Assembly: GCF_030504985.1 (NCBI RefSeq)
Contig: NZ_JASERU010000012.1
Coordinates: 53,977-117,976, forward strand
Direction of reading: 5' to 3'
Length of the DNA: 64,000 nt
Origin: Fulvimonas sp. R45
Lineage (GTDB): Bacteria > Pseudomonadota > Gammaproteobacteria > Xanthomonadales > Rhodanobacteraceae
The notes beneath the pieces are model-generated. The model saw only the letters and a program-made list of their open reading frames with translations, ran no database searches and had not been told where the DNA came from. The translations under genes and the position numbers were made by a program. Shown here piece after piece: positions 1 to 11,067 of the stretch (the first letter of the stretch is position 1; every line of letters begins with the position of its first letter).

Positions 1-1
1 C

Positions 2-574
2 GGCGACGCCGAGGTGGAGCTGGCGCTGCCCGGCCGCCACAACGTGGCCAACGCGCTGGCGGCGGCGTGTGTCGCGCTGGCGCTGGAGGTGCCGCTGGAC
101 ACCCTCGTGGCGGGCCTGGAACGGGCGCGGCCGGTCGAGGGCCGGCTGCGCCGCGAGGCGATGCCGGGCGGCTGGACCCTGATCGACGACAGCTACAACG
201 CCAACCCCAGCTCGATGGCTGCGGCGATCGACACGCTGGCGCTGGCCGACGGCGAACGCTGGCTGGTGCTGGGCGACATGGCCGAGCTGGGCCCGGCGGC
301 GCGCGCGCTGCATGCCGGCGTGGGCGCGAAGGCGCGCGAGCGCGGCATCGAGCGGCTGTTCGCCGTCGGCCCGCTGGGCGCGGCGACGGTGGAGGCGTTC
401 GGCGCGGGCGGCACGCACTTCGCCGACCAGGCGGCGCTGCTCGCTGCGCTGGCGGTGGGGCTGCACGAAGGCGTGACCTGCCTGGTCAAGGGCTCGCACT
501 CGGCGAGCATGGACAAGGTGGCGGCCGGCCTGCGCCGCCACGCGAACGGGGAGGGCGCGCACGATGCTGCTTGA
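2..574 (+). CDS. murF: MurF, UDP-MurNAc-tripeptide:D-Ala-D-Ala ligase (C-terminal part)
   Basis: This is the last 190 codons of a Mur ligase; the N-terminal and most of the ATP-binding part lie before the window. MurF adds D-Ala-D-Ala to the UDP-MurNAc tripeptide in the cytoplasm, the last step of soluble peptidoglycan precursor synthesis. Visible family marks are [11 protein letters not shown] near the start (end of the central domain), [18 protein letters not shown], and [11 protein letters not shown] near the end, which is the MurF form of the C-terminal motif. The reading frame is open to the window edge, so the first in-frame GTG at 14 is not the real start. The stop codon overlaps mraY by 11 bases, as is usual in dcw clusters. 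Confidence 0.95.
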   Translation, partial: GDAEVELALPGRHNVANALAAACVALALEVPLDTLVAGLERARPVEGRLRREAMPGGWTLIDDSYNANPSSMAAAIDTLALADGERWLVLGDMAELGPAARALHAGVGAKARERGIERLFAVGPLGAATVEAFGAGGTHFADQAALLAALAVGLHEGVTCLVKGSHSASMDKVAAGLRRHANGEGAHDAA

Positions 575-1646
575 ACTCGCGGACTGGCTGGCGCGCCACT
601 TCAGCACGGTGCACCTGTTCCAGTACATCACCTTCCGCACCATCATGGCGGCGCTCACCGCGCTGGCCATGTCGCTGCTGCTCGGCCCGGCGCTGATCCG
701 CAAGCTGGCGGCGCTGAAGGCCGGCCAGGTGGTGCGCAGGGACGGCCCGCAGACGCACCTGTCCAAGGCCGGCACGCCGACCATGGGCGGCGTGATGATC
801 CTGCTCGCGGTGGTGGTGGCCACGCTGCTGTGGGGCGACCTGCACAACCGCTACGTGTGGACGGTGCTGGCAGTGCTGGTCTGCTTCGGCGCGATCGGCT
901 TCTACGACGACTACAAGAAGCTGGTGCTGAAGGACAGCCGCGGGCTGGCCTCGCGCTGGAAGTATTTCTGGCAGTCGGTGTTCGGCCTGGCGGCGGCGGC
1001 GTTCCTGTACCACAGCGCGCAGCTGCCGGCGGAGACCGCGCTGTTCGTGCCGCTGTTCAAGCACGTGGCGATCCCGCTGGGGCTGCTGTTCGTGGTGGTC
1101 GCCTACTTCATGGTGGTGGGCTTCTCCAACGCGGTGAACCTCACCGACGGGCTGGACGGCCTGGCGATCATGCCGACCGTGCTGGTCTCCGGCGCGCTGG
1201 GCGCGTTCGCGTACCTGGCCGGCAACAAGGTGTTCTCCGAATACCTGGGCATTCCCTCGATCCCCGGCGCGGGCGAGCTGGCGATCTTCTGCGGTGCGCT
1301 GTCCGGCGCGGGGCTGGGCTTCCTGTGGTTCAACACCTACCCGGCGCAGGTGTTCATGGGCGACGTGGGCGCGCTGGCGATCGGCGCCGCGCTGGCGGCG
1401 ATCGCGGTGATCGTGCGGCAGGAGATCGTGCTGCTGGTAATGGGCGGCGTGTTCGTGCTGGAAACCGCCTCGGTGATGATCCAGGTGGCCAGCTTCAAGC
1501 TCACCGGCAAGCGCGTGTTCCGGATGGCGCCGATCCACCACCACTTCGAGCTGAAGGGCTGGCCCGAGCCGCGGGTGATCGTGCGCTTCTGGATCATCAG
1601 CGTAGTGCTGGTGCTGATCGGCCTGGCCACGTTGAAGGTGCGCTGA
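564..1646 (+). CDS. mraY: MraY, phospho-MurNAc-pentapeptide translocase
   Basis: MraY transfers phospho-MurNAc-pentapeptide from UDP to undecaprenyl phosphate at the inner membrane, making lipid I. The protein is 360 residues, the normal length, with about ten hydrophobic segments. Conserved polyprenyl-transferase sites are present: DDYKK at 115-119, NLTDGLDGL at 192-200, FMGDVG at 264-269 and the HHH loop at 325-327. The start overlaps the end of murF, and the stop shares its A with the ATG of ftsW. In Escherichia coli murD would come next; here ftsW follows directly, so murD is absent from this position. Confidence 0.98.
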   Translation: MLLELADWLARHFSTVHLFQYITFRTIMAALTALAMSLLLGPALIRKLAALKAGQVVRRDGPQTHLSKAGTPTMGGVMILLAVVVATLLWGDLHNRYVWTVLAVLVCFGAIGFYDDYKKLVLKDSRGLASRWKYFWQSVFGLAAAAFLYHSAQLPAETALFVPLFKHVAIPLGLLFVVVAYFMVVGFSNAVNLTDGLDGLAIMPTVLVSGALGAFAYLAGNKVFSEYLGIPSIPGAGELAIFCGALSGAGLGFLWFNTYPAQVFMGDVGALAIGAALAAIAVIVRQEIVLLVMGGVFVLETASVMIQVASFKLTGKRVFRMAPIHHHFELKGWPEPRVIVRFWIISVVLVLIGLATLKVR

Positions 1647-2896
1647 TGGGCTTCCTCGATGCCAACCAGGCCAAGCGACGCACCGGTCCCCGCGGCCGGT
1701 TCGACCTGCTGCTGCTGGTGGCGCTGGCGGGGCTGGCCTGCGTGGGCGTGGTGATGGTGGCGTCCAGCTCCATCGCGGTAGCCGACAGCCAGCACATCGG
1801 CGAGTTCTACTTCCTGAGGAAGCACCTGCTGTTCCTCGGCTTCGGCCTGGTCGCAGCCGGCGTCGCGATGCGCACCGAGCTGAAGCTGCTGGAGAAGTAC
1901 GCCTTCCCGCTGCTGGCGCTGGCCTTCGTGCTGCTGATGGCGGTGTTCGTGCCGCACTTCGGCATGCGCATCAACGGCGCGCACCGCTGGCTGAACCTGG
2001 GCATCACCAGCTTCCAGCCGGTGGAGGCGGTGAAGCTGGTGCTGGTGATCTACATGGCCAGCTACCTGGTGCGCCACCGCGAGAACATCGAGACGCGCTT
2101 CCTCGGCCTGATCAAGCCGTTGATCGTGGCCGGCGGCATCGTCGGCCTGCTGCTGCTGCAGCCGGACTTCGGCTCGGCCATGCTGGTGATCGCGGTGACC
2201 ATCGCGATGGTGTGGCTGGGCGGCGCGCGGCCGGTGTTCCTGATCCTGATGGGGCTGCCGCTGATGCCGGCACTGGTGATCGCGGCGACCAGCGAGAGCT
2301 ACCGCATGAAGCGGCTCACCTCGTTCATGGACCCGTGGAAGGACCCGTTCAACGACGGCTTCCAGCTCACCCAGTCGCTGATGGCGATCGGCCGCGGCGA
2401 ATGGCTGGGCGTGGGACTGGGTTCCAGCGTGCTGAAGCTGTCCTACCTGCCCGAGGCGCACACCGACTTCATCTTCGCGGTGATCGGCGAGGAGCTGGGC
2501 CTGGTCGGCATCCTCGCGGTGATGGGCCTGTTCGCGCTGGCGGTGGGGCGCGGCCTGTACCTCGGGCTGAAGGGCGTGGAAGTGGGCCAGCGTTTCGCCG
2601 GCTACGTGGCGTTCGGCATCTCGCTGATGATCGGCCTGCAGGCGATGGTCTCCATCGGCGTGAACCTGGGCGCACTGCCGACCAAGGGCCTGACCCTGCC
2701 GCTGATCAGCTACGGCGGCTCCTCGATGGTGCTGACCTGCGCGATGGCCGGCGTGCTGCTGCGCGCCACCTTCGAGATCAACCGCGCGCTGGACGCGCGG
2801 CAGGGCACCCAGCGCGTGGCGGTGTCGCTGGCGGCCGAGGCAGGCCCGGTCGCCGCCACGGCGCCGGCGCCCGAGCGCGAAATGGAGGTGGCGTGA
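1646..2896 (+). CDS. ftsW: FtsW, SEDS-family septal peptidoglycan polymerase
   Basis: FtsW polymerises lipid II into septal glycan strands together with its partner class B penicillin-binding protein FtsI. It is an inner-membrane protein of 416 residues with a short cytoplasmic N-terminus (1-20) and about ten membrane segments. SEDS marks are HRWLNLG at 113-119 followed by QPVEAVK (124-130), the [11 protein letters not shown] stretch at 268-278 and [16 protein letters not shown] at 345-360. The ATG at 1646 overlaps the mraY stop (TGATG), indicating translational coupling. The hydrophilic C-terminal tail after about residue 385 is variable in the family. Confidence 0.96.
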   Translation: MGFLDANQAKRRTGPRGRFDLLLLVALAGLACVGVVMVASSSIAVADSQHIGEFYFLRKHLLFLGFGLVAAGVAMRTELKLLEKYAFPLLALAFVLLMAVFVPHFGMRINGAHRWLNLGITSFQPVEAVKLVLVIYMASYLVRHRENIETRFLGLIKPLIVAGGIVGLLLLQPDFGSAMLVIAVTIAMVWLGGARPVFLILMGLPLMPALVIAATSESYRMKRLTSFMDPWKDPFNDGFQLTQSLMAIGRGEWLGVGLGSSVLKLSYLPEAHTDFIFAVIGEELGLVGILAVMGLFALAVGRGLYLGLKGVEVGQRFAGYVAFGISLMIGLQAMVSIGVNLGALPTKGLTLPLISYGGSSMVLTCAMAGVLLRATFEINRALDARQGTQRVAVSLAAEAGPVAATAPAPEREMEVA

Positions 2897-3969
2897 TGGC
2901 CGACGTCCGCCCCGTCGTGATCATGGCCGGCGGCACCGGCGGCCACATCTTCCCCGGCCTGGCCGTGGCCGACGAGTTGCGCGCGCGCGGCGTGCCGGTG
3001 GCGTGGCTGGGCGCGGTCGGCGGCATGGAAACGAAGGTGGTGCCGGCGCACGGCATCGAGCTGCACACCGTGGCGGTGGGCGGCCTGCGCGGCAAGAACC
3101 TGAAGACCCGGCTGCTGGCGCCGTTGATGCTGGCGCGCGCGCTGCTGTCCTCGCTGGCCGTGCTGCGCCGGCTGAAGCCGCGCAGCGTGCTGTCGATGGG
3201 CGGCTACGCGGCCGGCCCCGGCGGGGTGGCCGCGCGCCTGCTCGGCCGTCCGCTGCTGGTGCACGAGCAGAACGGCGTGGCCGGCTACACCAACCGCAAG
3301 CTGGCCGCGCACGCCAGGCGCGTGCTCGCCGGTTTCGCCGGCACGCTGCCGGATGCACAGTGGGTGGGCAACCCGGTGCGCGCCGCGATCGCCGCGCTGC
3401 CGCCGCCGGCCGAGCGCATGGCCGGCCGCGACGGTGCGCCGCGCCTGCTGGTGCTCGGCGGCAGCCTCGGCGCGCGAGCGCTGAACCTGGCCCTGCCACA
3501 GGCGCTGGCGCTGCTGCCACCGGAGCGTCGCCCCGTGGTGCGCCACCAGTGCGGCACGCGCGGCCTCGACGAGGCGCGCGCGGCCTATGCGCAGGCGGGC
3601 GTCGCCGCCGAGGTGACGGCTTTCGTCGACGACATGGCCGGCGCCTACGCCTGGGCCGACCTCGCCGTGTGCCGCGCCGGCGCACTCACCGTGGCCGAAC
3701 TCGCCGCGGCCGGGCTGGGCGCGGTGCTGGTGCCGTTCCCGCACGCGGTGGACGACCACCAGACCCGCAACGGCGAGGCGCTGGTCGCCACCGGCGCTGC
3801 CGAACTGATCCAGGAACGCGATTTGGACATCACCCGACTGGCGCAGCGCCTCGACGCGCTGCTGCACGACCGCGCGCGCCTGCGCTCCATGGCCGCGGCC
3901 GCCCGCACGCTGGCCAAGCCCGACGCGGCGGCGACCATCGCCGACGCCTGCCTGGAGGTGGCCGCATGA
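2896..3969 (+). CDS. murG: MurG, lipid I N-acetylglucosaminyltransferase
   Basis: MurG adds GlcNAc to lipid I on the inner face of the membrane, giving lipid II. The 357-residue protein has the two-domain GT-B fold of family GT28. The N-terminal glycine loop [11 protein letters not shown] (12-22) and [12 protein letters not shown] in the N domain bind lipid I. GGSLGAR opens the C domain, and the UDP-GlcNAc region [12 protein letters not shown] lies near the end. The ATG shares one base with the ftsW stop, and the 3' end overlaps the most upstream murC start by 4 bases. Confidence 0.97.
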   Translation: MADVRPVVIMAGGTGGHIFPGLAVADELRARGVPVAWLGAVGGMETKVVPAHGIELHTVAVGGLRGKNLKTRLLAPLMLARALLSSLAVLRRLKPRSVLSMGGYAAGPGGVAARLLGRPLLVHEQNGVAGYTNRKLAAHARRVLAGFAGTLPDAQWVGNPVRAAIAALPPPAERMAGRDGAPRLLVLGGSLGARALNLALPQALALLPPERRPVVRHQCGTRGLDEARAAYAQAGVAAEVTAFVDDMAGAYAWADLAVCRAGALTVAELAAAGLGAVLVPFPHAVDDHQTRNGEALVATGAAELIQERDLDITRLAQRLDALLHDRARLRSMAAAARTLAKPDAAATIADACLEVAA

Positions 3970-5408
3970 CGCCCCGCAGGTTGCTCGCGCACGAGGACTT
4001 GATGAGCACCTTCCGCCGCGTGCACTTCATCGGCATCGGCGGCGTGGGCATGAGCGGCATCGCCGAGGTGCTGCACAACCTGGGCTATGCGGTGTCCGGC
4101 TCGGACAAGGCCAACTCGCCCACCGCGCAGCGGCTGGCCAAGCTGGGCATCGACGTGCACGTCGGCCACGCGGCCGCGCACGTGGACGGCGCCGACGTGG
4201 TGGTCACCTCCAGCGCGATCAAGGCGGACAACCCGGAACTGGTCGCCGCGCGCGCCGCGCGCATCCCGCTGATCCCGCGCGCGGAGATGCTGGGCGAGCT
4301 GATGCGCTTCCGCCGCGGCATCGCCATCGCCGGCACGCACGGCAAGACCACCACCACCAGCCTGGTCGCCAGCGTGCTGGCCGAGGCCGGCTACGACCCC
4401 ACCTTCGTGATCGGCGGCCAGCTCAACGCCGCCGGCGCCAACGCGCGGCTGGGCACCGGGCAGTACCTCGTGGCCGAGGCGGACGAATCGGACGGTTCCT
4501 TCCTGCTGCTGTCGCCGGTGATCGCTGCGGTCACCAACATCGACGCCGACCACCTGGAGAACTACCACGGCGACTTCGCCGAGGTGAAGAAGGCCTTCGC
4601 CGACTTCCTGCACCGCCTGCCGTTCTACGGCCTGGCCGTGCTGTGCGTGGACGACCCGGAGACGGCGAAGCTGGCGAAGGATACCGCGCGCCGCATCGCC
4701 ACCTACGGCATCGCGTCGAAGGACGCCGACGTGCGCGCCTCCAACGTGGAGCAGCGCGGCTTCGAAATGCATTTCGACCTGCATTTGCCCGGCCGCGACG
4801 GCGCCTTGCCGGTGACGCTGAACCTGCCCGGCCGGCACAACGTGCTGAACGCGCTCGCCGCGGCCAGCATCGGCTGGCAGCTCGGCGTGGAGCCGGTGGC
4901 GATCGCCCGCGCGCTGGCCAACTTCCAGGGCGTGGGCCGGCGTTTCCACCGCCGCGGCGAACTGGCGCTGGACCGGGGCAGCGCGCTGCTGGTGGACGAC
5001 TACGGCCACCATCCGCGCGAGATCGCCGCGGTGTTCGACGCGGTGCGCGGTGGCTGGCCGGAGCGTCGCCTGGTGGTGGGCTTCCAGCCGCACCGCTACA
5101 GCCGCACGCGCGACCTGATGGACGACTTCGCCAACGTGCTGGCCGAGGCCGACGTGCTGGTGCTCACCGACGTCTACCCCGCCGGCGAGGCGCCGATCGC
5201 CGGCGCCGACGGCCGCGCGCTGGCCCGCGCCGTGCGCGCGCGCGGCAAGGTCGATCCGGTGCTGGTGAAGCATCCGCGCGACCTCAAGCACACCCTGCCG
5301 GCGCTGCTGCGCGACGGCGACCTGCTGCTGCTGCTCGGCGCCGGCGACATCGGCGCAGCGGCGGTGGAGCTGGCGCAAGCCGGCGAACTGAGGACGGAAC
5401 AGGCATGA
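3966..5408 (+). CDS. murC: MurC, UDP-MurNAc:L-alanine ligase
   Basis: MurC is the first Mur ligase and joins L-Ala to UDP-MurNAc using ATP. The Rossmann-like N domain is seen in [17 protein letters not shown], the ATP loop in [11 protein letters not shown], the central-domain end in [11 protein letters not shown] and the C domain in FQPHRYSRT. Two starts are possible: ATG 3966 (480 residues), which overlaps the murG stop as ATGA, and ATG 4002 (468 residues, beginning MSTFRRVHF), which is closer to the usual family length. I give the coupled start but regard 4002 as nearly as likely. There is no murB between this gene and ddl. Confidence 0.96.
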   Translation: MTPRRLLAHEDLMSTFRRVHFIGIGGVGMSGIAEVLHNLGYAVSGSDKANSPTAQRLAKLGIDVHVGHAAAHVDGADVVVTSSAIKADNPELVAARAARIPLIPRAEMLGELMRFRRGIAIAGTHGKTTTTSLVASVLAEAGYDPTFVIGGQLNAAGANARLGTGQYLVAEADESDGSFLLLSPVIAAVTNIDADHLENYHGDFAEVKKAFADFLHRLPFYGLAVLCVDDPETAKLAKDTARRIATYGIASKDADVRASNVEQRGFEMHFDLHLPGRDGALPVTLNLPGRHNVLNALAAASIGWQLGVEPVAIARALANFQGVGRRFHRRGELALDRGSALLVDDYGHHPREIAAVFDAVRGGWPERRLVVGFQPHRYSRTRDLMDDFANVLAEADVLVLTDVYPAGEAPIAGADGRALARAVRARGKVDPVLVKHPRDLKHTLPALLRDGDLLLLLGAGDIGAAAVELAQAGELRTEQA

Positions 5409-6355
5409 GCACGATGATCACGGACCCTGCACAGTTCGGCCGCGTCGCCGTGGCGATGGGCGGCAGCTCGGCCGAGCGCGAGGTATCGCTGGATTCCGGC
5501 CGCAACGTGCTGGCGGCGCTGAAGGCGCGCGGCGTCGACGCGCACGCCATCGACGGCATCCCGGCGCTGCTCGACGCGCTGCGCGCGGGCCACTTCGCGC
5601 GCGTGTTCAACATCCTGCACGGCCAGCATGGTGGCGGCGAGGACGGCGTGCTGCAGGGCGCGCTGGAATCGCTCAACGTGCCGTACACCGGCTCGGGCGT
5701 GCTCGGCTCGGCGCTGTCGATGGACAAGGTGCGCTCCAAGCGCGTGTGGCAGTCGCTGGGCCTGCCGACGCCGGAGTTCGTGGCGCTGCCGCGCGGGGCG
5801 GGCGCCGCGGCCGTGCACGGGGCCGCGCGCACGATCGGCTTCCCGCTGATCGTGAAGCCGGCCTGCGAGGGTTCCAGCGTGGGCGTGACCCGCGTGTTCG
5901 AGGAAGCGCAACTGGATAGCGCCGTCGAGCTGGCCGCGAAATACCCGGGCGACCTGCTGATGGAAACCCTGGTCGAGGGCGACGAGATGACCGTGGCCAT
6001 CCTCGGCCGCCAGGTGCTGCCCTCGATCCACATCGTGCCCAGGGGCGCGTTCTACGACTACAACGCCAAGTACGTGGCCGAGGACACCCGGTATCTCTGC
6101 CCGGGCCTCGAGGGCGCCGCCGAGGACGCGCTGCGCGCGCTGGCGCTGCAGGCCTTCGACGCGCTCGGTTGCCACGGCTGGGGGCGTGTCGACGTGATGC
6201 GCGACCGCCAGGGCCGCAACTGGCTGCTGGAGGCGAACACCGCGCCGGGCATGACCTCGCATTCGCTGGTCCCCAAGGCCGCTGCCGCCGCCGGCATCGA
6301 CTACCAGGAACTGTGCTGGCGCGTGCTGGAAACCAGCTTCCGGGAGGGCCCATGA
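5405..6355 (+). CDS. ddl: Ddl, D-alanine--D-alanine ligase
   Basis: Ddl makes the D-Ala-D-Ala dipeptide used by MurF. The 316-residue ATP-grasp protein shows the N-terminal loop [15 protein letters not shown], the substrate region [14 protein letters not shown], the lysine region [12 protein letters not shown] and the C-terminal metal and substrate motif [12 protein letters not shown]. The ATG overlaps the murC stop by 4 bases and the gene ends overlapping ftsQ by 4 bases, so it is part of the coupled dcw string. It corresponds by position to the ddlB copy of enteric bacteria. Confidence 0.97.
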   Translation: MSTMITDPAQFGRVAVAMGGSSAEREVSLDSGRNVLAALKARGVDAHAIDGIPALLDALRAGHFARVFNILHGQHGGGEDGVLQGALESLNVPYTGSGVLGSALSMDKVRSKRVWQSLGLPTPEFVALPRGAGAAAVHGAARTIGFPLIVKPACEGSSVGVTRVFEEAQLDSAVELAAKYPGDLLMETLVEGDEMTVAILGRQVLPSIHIVPRGAFYDYNAKYVAEDTRYLCPGLEGAAEDALRALALQAFDALGCHGWGRVDVMRDRQGRNWLLEANTAPGMTSHSLVPKAAAAAGIDYQELCWRVLETSFREGP

Positions 6356-7086
6356 GGGGAAGCTTCCGCCTCGCCGCCTGGTGCCTGGCCATTGCGCTGG
6401 TCGCGCTGCCGATCGTCGGCGTGCTGAACGGCTGGTTCGCCGCCGGACGCTGGCCGGTGACCCGGCTGACGGTGCAGGCCGCGTTCCGGCACGTCAGCGC
6501 GGAACAGCTGCGCGCCGCGGTGCTGCCGCATCTCGGCAAGGGCTTCTTCGCGATGGACTTGGACGAGGTGCAGCGCGCGGTGGCGGCACTGCCGTGGGTG
6601 GGCGCGGTGGAGGCCAGCAAGCGCTGGCCCGACACCCTGCTGCTGCGGGTGACCGAGCGCCAGCCGTTCGCGCGCTGGAACGACGACCGCCTGATCGGCC
6701 GCCAGGGCGAGGTGTTCAAGGTGCCCGAGGCGGCGTCCTACACCGCGCTGCCCGGCCTGCGCGGCCCGGACGACCAGCTGTCCGACGTGATCGCCTTCTA
6801 CGTCGACGCGCAGAAGGCCTTCAACCCCCTGCGCCTGCGGGTGGCGGGCGTCACCCTGACCGACCGCGGCAGCTGGGTGCTGGCCACCGGCAACGGTGCG
6901 CAGATCGTGCTGGGCGACCGCGCCCAGGCCGGCGCGCGGCTGCGCCGCTTCATCGACGCCTATCCGCAGGTGATGGCGGGCCACGCCGACGGCTTCGTCT
7001 ATGCCGACCTCCGCTACACCAACGGCTTCGCGGTGAAGTGGCCGACGCCCGCCCCCGCCGCTCCCGCCGGCAACCCGCGCACATGA
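6352..7086 (+). CDS. ftsQ: FtsQ, bitopic divisome protein
   Basis: FtsQ links early and late divisome proteins and recruits the FtsB-FtsL pair at the inner membrane. The 244-residue protein has one N-terminal membrane helix at about residues 6-26. A periplasmic POTRA domain starts near [19 protein letters not shown], and the beta-domain region [21 protein letters not shown] is typical. The position between ddl and ftsA is canonical. The N-terminal cytoplasmic tail is only about five residues, shorter than in Escherichia coli. The C-terminal Pro/Ala tail is low in complexity. Confidence 0.95.
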   Translation: MRGSFRLAAWCLAIALVALPIVGVLNGWFAAGRWPVTRLTVQAAFRHVSAEQLRAAVLPHLGKGFFAMDLDEVQRAVAALPWVGAVEASKRWPDTLLLRVTERQPFARWNDDRLIGRQGEVFKVPEAASYTALPGLRGPDDQLSDVIAFYVDAQKAFNPLRLRVAGVTLTDRGSWVLATGNGAQIVLGDRAQAGARLRRFIDAYPQVMAGHADGFVYADLRYTNGFAVKWPTPAPAAPAGNPRT

Positions 7087-7096
7087 GCCTTTTCCT

Positions 7097-8332
7097 ATGA
7101 AACCGCGCAACGACAAACAATTGGTGGTGGGCCTGGACATCGGCACCTCGAAGGTGGTGGCGATCGTGGGCGAGTACGAGCCGGGCGAACCGATCGAGGT
7201 GATCGGCATCGGCACGCACGTCTCGCGCGGCCTGAAGCGCGGCTCGGTGGTGGACATCGAATCCACCGTGCACTCGATCCAGCGGGCGGTGGAGGAAGCC
7301 GAGCTGATGGCCGGCTGCGACATCCGCTCGGTCTACGCCTCGATCTCCGGCAGCCACCTGGAGACGCGCAACTCGCACGGCACCGCGGCGATCCGCGACC
7401 GCGAGGTCACCCCCGGCGACCTGGAGCAGGTGCTGGAGGCGGCCAGCGCGGTGGCGATCCCGGCCGATCGCAAGGTGCTCTACAAGGAGTCGCAGGAATA
7501 CCGCATCGACGGCCAGGACGGCATCCGCTCGCCGGTGGGCATGAGCGGCGTGCGGCTGGAGGCCACCGTGCATCTGGTCACCGGCGCGGCGGCGGCGGTG
7601 CAGAACATCACCAAGTGCATCCAGCGCTGCGGCCTGTCGGTGGACGAGCTAGTGCCCTCGGCGGTGGCCAGCAGCAAGTCGGTGCTCACCGACGACGAGC
7701 GCGAGCTGGGCGTGTGCCTGGTCGACATCGGCGCCGGCACCACCGACATCGCCATCTACACCCAGGGCTCGATCCGCCACACCAAGTCGCTGCCGGTCGG
7801 CGGTGACCAGGTGACCAACGACATCGCCTACGGCGTGCACACGCCGACCGCGCATGCCGAGGAGATCAAGATCAAGTACGCCTGCGCGCTGGCCCAGCTC
7901 GCCCACGCCGAGGAAACCATCCAGGTGCCCAGCGTGGGCGACCGCCCGCCGCGCCGGCTGGCGCGGCAGTCGCTGGCGCAGAGCGTGCAGGCGCGCTACG
8001 AGGAAATCTTCGAGATGGTGCAGGACGAGCTGCGCCGCTCCGGCTACGACAGCCTGGTCGCCGCGGGCGTGGTGCTCACCGGCGGCGCCGCCCGGATGGA
8101 AGGCGCGCTGGAGCTGGCCGAGGAGATCTTCCACAAGATGGTCCGCCTGGGCGTGCCGCAGCACGTCAGCGGGCTGGGCGAGGTGGTGAGCAATCCCCTG
8201 CATTCCACCGGCGTGGGCCTGCTGCTGCACGGCGCGCGCTCCGGCGGCATGCGCACCAGCGTGCCGACGATGGTCGGCAGCATGGGCGGCGTGGTGGGTC
8301 GCCTGCGCGACTGGATCACGCGGAATTTCTGA
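7097..8332 (+). CDS. ftsA: FtsA, actin-like membrane tether of the Z ring
   Basis: FtsA binds FtsZ filaments to the inner membrane and helps recruit later divisome proteins. The 411-residue protein has the actin/Hsp70-type phosphate loop GLDIGTSKV (12-20), a second phosphate region CLVDIGAGTTDIAIY, and the adenosine motif VLTGGAARMEG. The last dozen residues (VVGRLRDWITRNF region) form an amphipathic helix, the known membrane-targeting sequence. It starts 10 bases after ftsQ and ends 145 bases before ftsZ. Confidence 0.98.
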   Translation: MKPRNDKQLVVGLDIGTSKVVAIVGEYEPGEPIEVIGIGTHVSRGLKRGSVVDIESTVHSIQRAVEEAELMAGCDIRSVYASISGSHLETRNSHGTAAIRDREVTPGDLEQVLEAASAVAIPADRKVLYKESQEYRIDGQDGIRSPVGMSGVRLEATVHLVTGAAAAVQNITKCIQRCGLSVDELVPSAVASSKSVLTDDERELGVCLVDIGAGTTDIAIYTQGSIRHTKSLPVGGDQVTNDIAYGVHTPTAHAEEIKIKYACALAQLAHAEETIQVPSVGDRPPRRLARQSLAQSVQARYEEIFEMVQDELRRSGYDSLVAAGVVLTGGAARMEGALELAEEIFHKMVRLGVPQHVSGLGEVVSNPLHSTGVGLLLHGARSGGMRTSVPTMVGSMGGVVGRLRDWITRNF

Positions 8333-8477
8333 CCGGGCGGGGCGCAGGCCCCGGCCGGCAAGGGCATGGGCGGCGCAGGAGGCGCCGCCACGGGCGAAGG
8401 GACGCGCCCACCACCGTGGGCCGACAGGAGTCGTCCCGCGGCTACAACGACAACGAAAGCTCTACGGAGGACGGGAA

Positions 8478-9659
8478 ATGTTCGAACTGGTCGAAAAAAT
8501 CGCACCGAACGCAGTCATCAAGGTCATCGGCGTGGGCGGCGGCGGCGGCAACGCCGTGGCGCACATGCTCAACGCCAATGTCGAGGGCGTCGACTTCGTC
8601 GTCGCCAACACCGATGCGCAGGCCATGAAGGGCTGCGGCGGCCGCATGCACCTGCAGCTGGGCGCCAACGTCACCAAGGGCCTGGGCGCGGGCGCCAATC
8701 CGGAGGTCGGCCGCCAGGCCGCGCTGGAGGACCGCGAGCGCATCGAGGAAATGCTGGAAGGCGCCGACATGGTGTTCATCACCGCCGGCATGGGTGGCGG
8801 CACCGGCACCGGCGCGGCGCCGGTGGTGGCGCAGCTGGCCAAGGAGAAGGGCATCCTCACCGTGGCGGTGGTCACCAAGCCGTTCCCGTTCGAGGGGCGC
8901 CGGCGCATGCAGGTGGCGCTGAAGGGCATCGAGGACCTCAGCCAGCACGTGGATTCGCTGATCACCGTGCCGAACGAGAAGCTGCTCTCCGTGCTGGGCC
9001 GCGAGGTCACCCTGCTGAACGCGTTCAAGGCCGCCAACGACGTGCTGCTGGGCGCCGTGCAGGGCATCGCCGACCTGATCACCGCCCCGGGCCTGATCAA
9101 CGTGGACTTCGCCGACGTGCGCACGGTGATGAGCGAGATGGGCCTGTCGATGATGGGTTCAGGCACCGCCCGCGGCGACGACCGCGCCCAGGCCGCGGCC
9201 GAGGCGGCGATCAACAACCCGCTGCTGGAGGACGTCAACCTCAACGGCGCCTGCGGCATCCTGGTCAACGTCACCGCCGGCCCGAACCTCACCATGCGCG
9301 AGTTCGACGAGATCGGCCGGGTGATCCACGACTTCGCCAGCGAGGACGCCACCGTGGTGATCGGCACCTCGCTCGACCCGGAGCTGCAGGACGACGTGCG
9401 CGTCACCGTGGTCGCCACCGGCCTCAACCGCGCCGCGGCCCGCCAGCCGGTGCGCCCGGTCGCCACCCAGCAGGAGGTGGAGATGCGCGCCCGCCCGCGG
9501 CCGATGGTGCTGCGCACCGGCACCGGCAACGAGGTGGTGGACTACGCCCAGCCCGAGGCGGTGCCCAGCACCGCGCGCAGCGAGGCGCCGGCCAAGTCTG
9601 CCGACCCGAACTTCGACTACCTCGACATCCCGGCCTTCCTGCGCCGGCAGGCCGACTGA
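8478..9659 (+). CDS. ftsZ: FtsZ, tubulin-like division GTPase
   Basis: FtsZ polymerises at midcell into the Z ring that organises the divisome. The 393-residue protein has the tubulin signature GGGTGTGAAP at 106-115, the T7 loop region NVDFADVRTVM, and a variable linker of about 50 residues. It ends in the conserved tail FDYLDIPAFLRRQAD (379-393), the FtsA and ZipA binding peptide. A clear ribosome site (ACGGAGGA) precedes the ATG at 8478. The 145-base gap from ftsA suggests its own translation signals and possibly its own promoter. Confidence 0.99.
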   Translation: MFELVEKIAPNAVIKVIGVGGGGGNAVAHMLNANVEGVDFVVANTDAQAMKGCGGRMHLQLGANVTKGLGAGANPEVGRQAALEDRERIEEMLEGADMVFITAGMGGGTGTGAAPVVAQLAKEKGILTVAVVTKPFPFEGRRRMQVALKGIEDLSQHVDSLITVPNEKLLSVLGREVTLLNAFKAANDVLLGAVQGIADLITAPGLINVDFADVRTVMSEMGLSMMGSGTARGDDRAQAAAEAAINNPLLEDVNLNGACGILVNVTAGPNLTMREFDEIGRVIHDFASEDATVVIGTSLDPELQDDVRVTVVATGLNRAAARQPVRPVATQQEVEMRARPRPMVLRTGTGNEVVDYAQPEAVPSTARSEAPAKSADPNFDYLDIPAFLRRQAD

Positions 9660-10127
9660 ACGGAGGAGAATCACGCTTATTGAACGATTGCCGGATCGAT
9701 CGGTCTCTGGAAACCAGTGCGTCGCGCTCCGGCGACGGCGCGTGGAGGCTTCGCGCCGCGGCTGGGCCGCGGCGGGGCACGGGTTTCCCGCGGCGACGGG
9801 CCGGTCTGCATCGATGGTGTGAATGCGACTAGACGGTGCGCCTGGATGGCGCAGGACAGGGGGACCGGGCATGGATCAGCCGCCCGGTCCGTCCGAGGCC
9901 CCGCTGCCGGCTTTCCCGTCCCGGCACGGGGCCTCGCGTCGACTCGCAAGTGCTTGGCTGGACTATGGTACTTGCCCGGATCGGAATGCGAATGGATCGC
10001 ATTCTTCGATGAAAGGAAAATGAAGGCTTCAACAGACTGTACGGTACGGTTTGCTTTCTCACAGGTTAAGACTGTGTTAGCATCCGACCCCTGATTGGCT
10101 GCTGCCTCTCCATAGGTACCAACAAAA
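9660..10127 (+). other. 468-base gene-free spacer between ftsZ and lpxC
   Basis: No open frame here looks like a protein; the frames present are arginine/proline-rich shadow translations. The first half is very GC-rich and holds a perfect 9-base stem with a 3-base loop at 9754-9774 (CGCCGCGGC, TGG, GCCGCGGCG) without a T run. The last 150 bases before lpxC are clearly AT-richer, as expected for a promoter region and 5' leader. Confidence 0.6.
10051..10080 (+). promoter_or_regulatory. Possible lpxC promoter
   Basis: TTGCTT at 10051-10056 and TGTTAG at 10075-10080 are separated by 18 bases and lie 48 bases before the lpxC ATG, in the AT-rich end of the spacer. This is a weak match to sigma-70 boxes and is chosen by eye. 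Confidence 0.35.
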
Positions 10128-11042
10128 ATGATCAAGCAGCGTACGCTCAAGAACATCATCCGGGCCACCGGCGTCGGCCTGCATACCGGCGACAAGGTCT
10201 ACATGACCCTGCGCCCGGCCGCGCCGAACACCGGCATCGTGTTCCGTCGCACCGACCTCAATCCGCCGGTGGACATCTACGCGCGCCCGGACAACGTGGG
10301 CGATACGCGGCTTTCCACCACGCTGGTGAACGGCGACGTGCGCGTCTCCACCGTCGAGCACCTGCTCTCGGCGATGGCGGGCCTGGGCATCGACAACGCC
10401 TACGTCGACCTGTCGGCGCCGGAAGTGCCGATCATGGACGGCAGCGCGGGCCCGTTCGTGTTCCTGCTGCAGTCCGCGGGCATCGAGGAACAGCCTGCCG
10501 CCAAGCGCTTCATCCGCATCAAGAAGCCGGTGAAGGTGCAGGAAGGCGACAAGTGGGCGCGCTTCGAGCCGTTCGAGGGCTTCAAGGTGGGCTTCTCGAT
10601 CGAGTTCAACCATCCGATCATCTCCAAGCGCACCTCCAAGGCCGAGATCGATTTCTCCACCACCTCCTTCGTGAAGGAAGTGAGCCGGGCGCGCACCTTC
10701 GGCTTCATGCGCGACATCGAGATGCTGCGCGAGCACAACCTGGCGCTGGGCGGCTCGATGGACAACGCCGTGGTGCTGGACGACTACCGCGTGCTGAACG
10801 AGGACGGCCTGCGCTACGAGGACGAGTTCGTGAAGCACAAGATCCTCGACGCCATCGGCGACCTCTACCTGCTCGGCCACAGTCTGGTGGGCGCGTATTA
10901 CGCCCACAAGTCGGGCCACGAGCTGAACAACAAGCTGCTGCGCACCCTGATGGCCGACGCCAGCGCCTGGGAAGAGGTCAGCTACCAGGACGACCCGGCT
11001 ACCGCGCCCATTTCCTACGCGCATCCCGCCCAGGCCATCTGA
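10128..11042 (+). CDS. lpxC: LpxC, UDP-3-O-acyl-N-acetylglucosamine deacetylase
   Basis: LpxC removes the acetyl group from UDP-3-O-acyl-GlcNAc, the committed step of lipid A synthesis, in the cytoplasm. The 304-residue protein has the normal length. The zinc ligands expected for the family are visible: His78 in STVEHLLSA, His237 and Asp241 in [11 protein letters not shown]. The catalytic Glu77 and His264 (KSGHELNN) are also present. It is the usual last gene next to the dcw cluster, is separated from ftsZ by a long spacer, and is followed by a strong terminator. Confidence 0.99.
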   Translation: MIKQRTLKNIIRATGVGLHTGDKVYMTLRPAAPNTGIVFRRTDLNPPVDIYARPDNVGDTRLSTTLVNGDVRVSTVEHLLSAMAGLGIDNAYVDLSAPEVPIMDGSAGPFVFLLQSAGIEEQPAAKRFIRIKKPVKVQEGDKWARFEPFEGFKVGFSIEFNHPIISKRTSKAEIDFSTTSFVKEVSRARTFGFMRDIEMLREHNLALGGSMDNAVVLDDYRVLNEDGLRYEDEFVKHKILDAIGDLYLLGHSLVGAYYAHKSGHELNNKLLRTLMADASAWEEVSYQDDPATAPISYAHPAQAI

Positions 11043-11067
11043 GGCCGGACAGACCCCTGCCATCGGA

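Noticed and set aside
9823..10023. 66-codon frame in the ftsZ-lpxC spacer (MRLDGAPGWRRTGG...)
   Set aside because: Gly/Pro/Ser-rich without any family pattern or ribosome site; treated as non-coding leader DNA.
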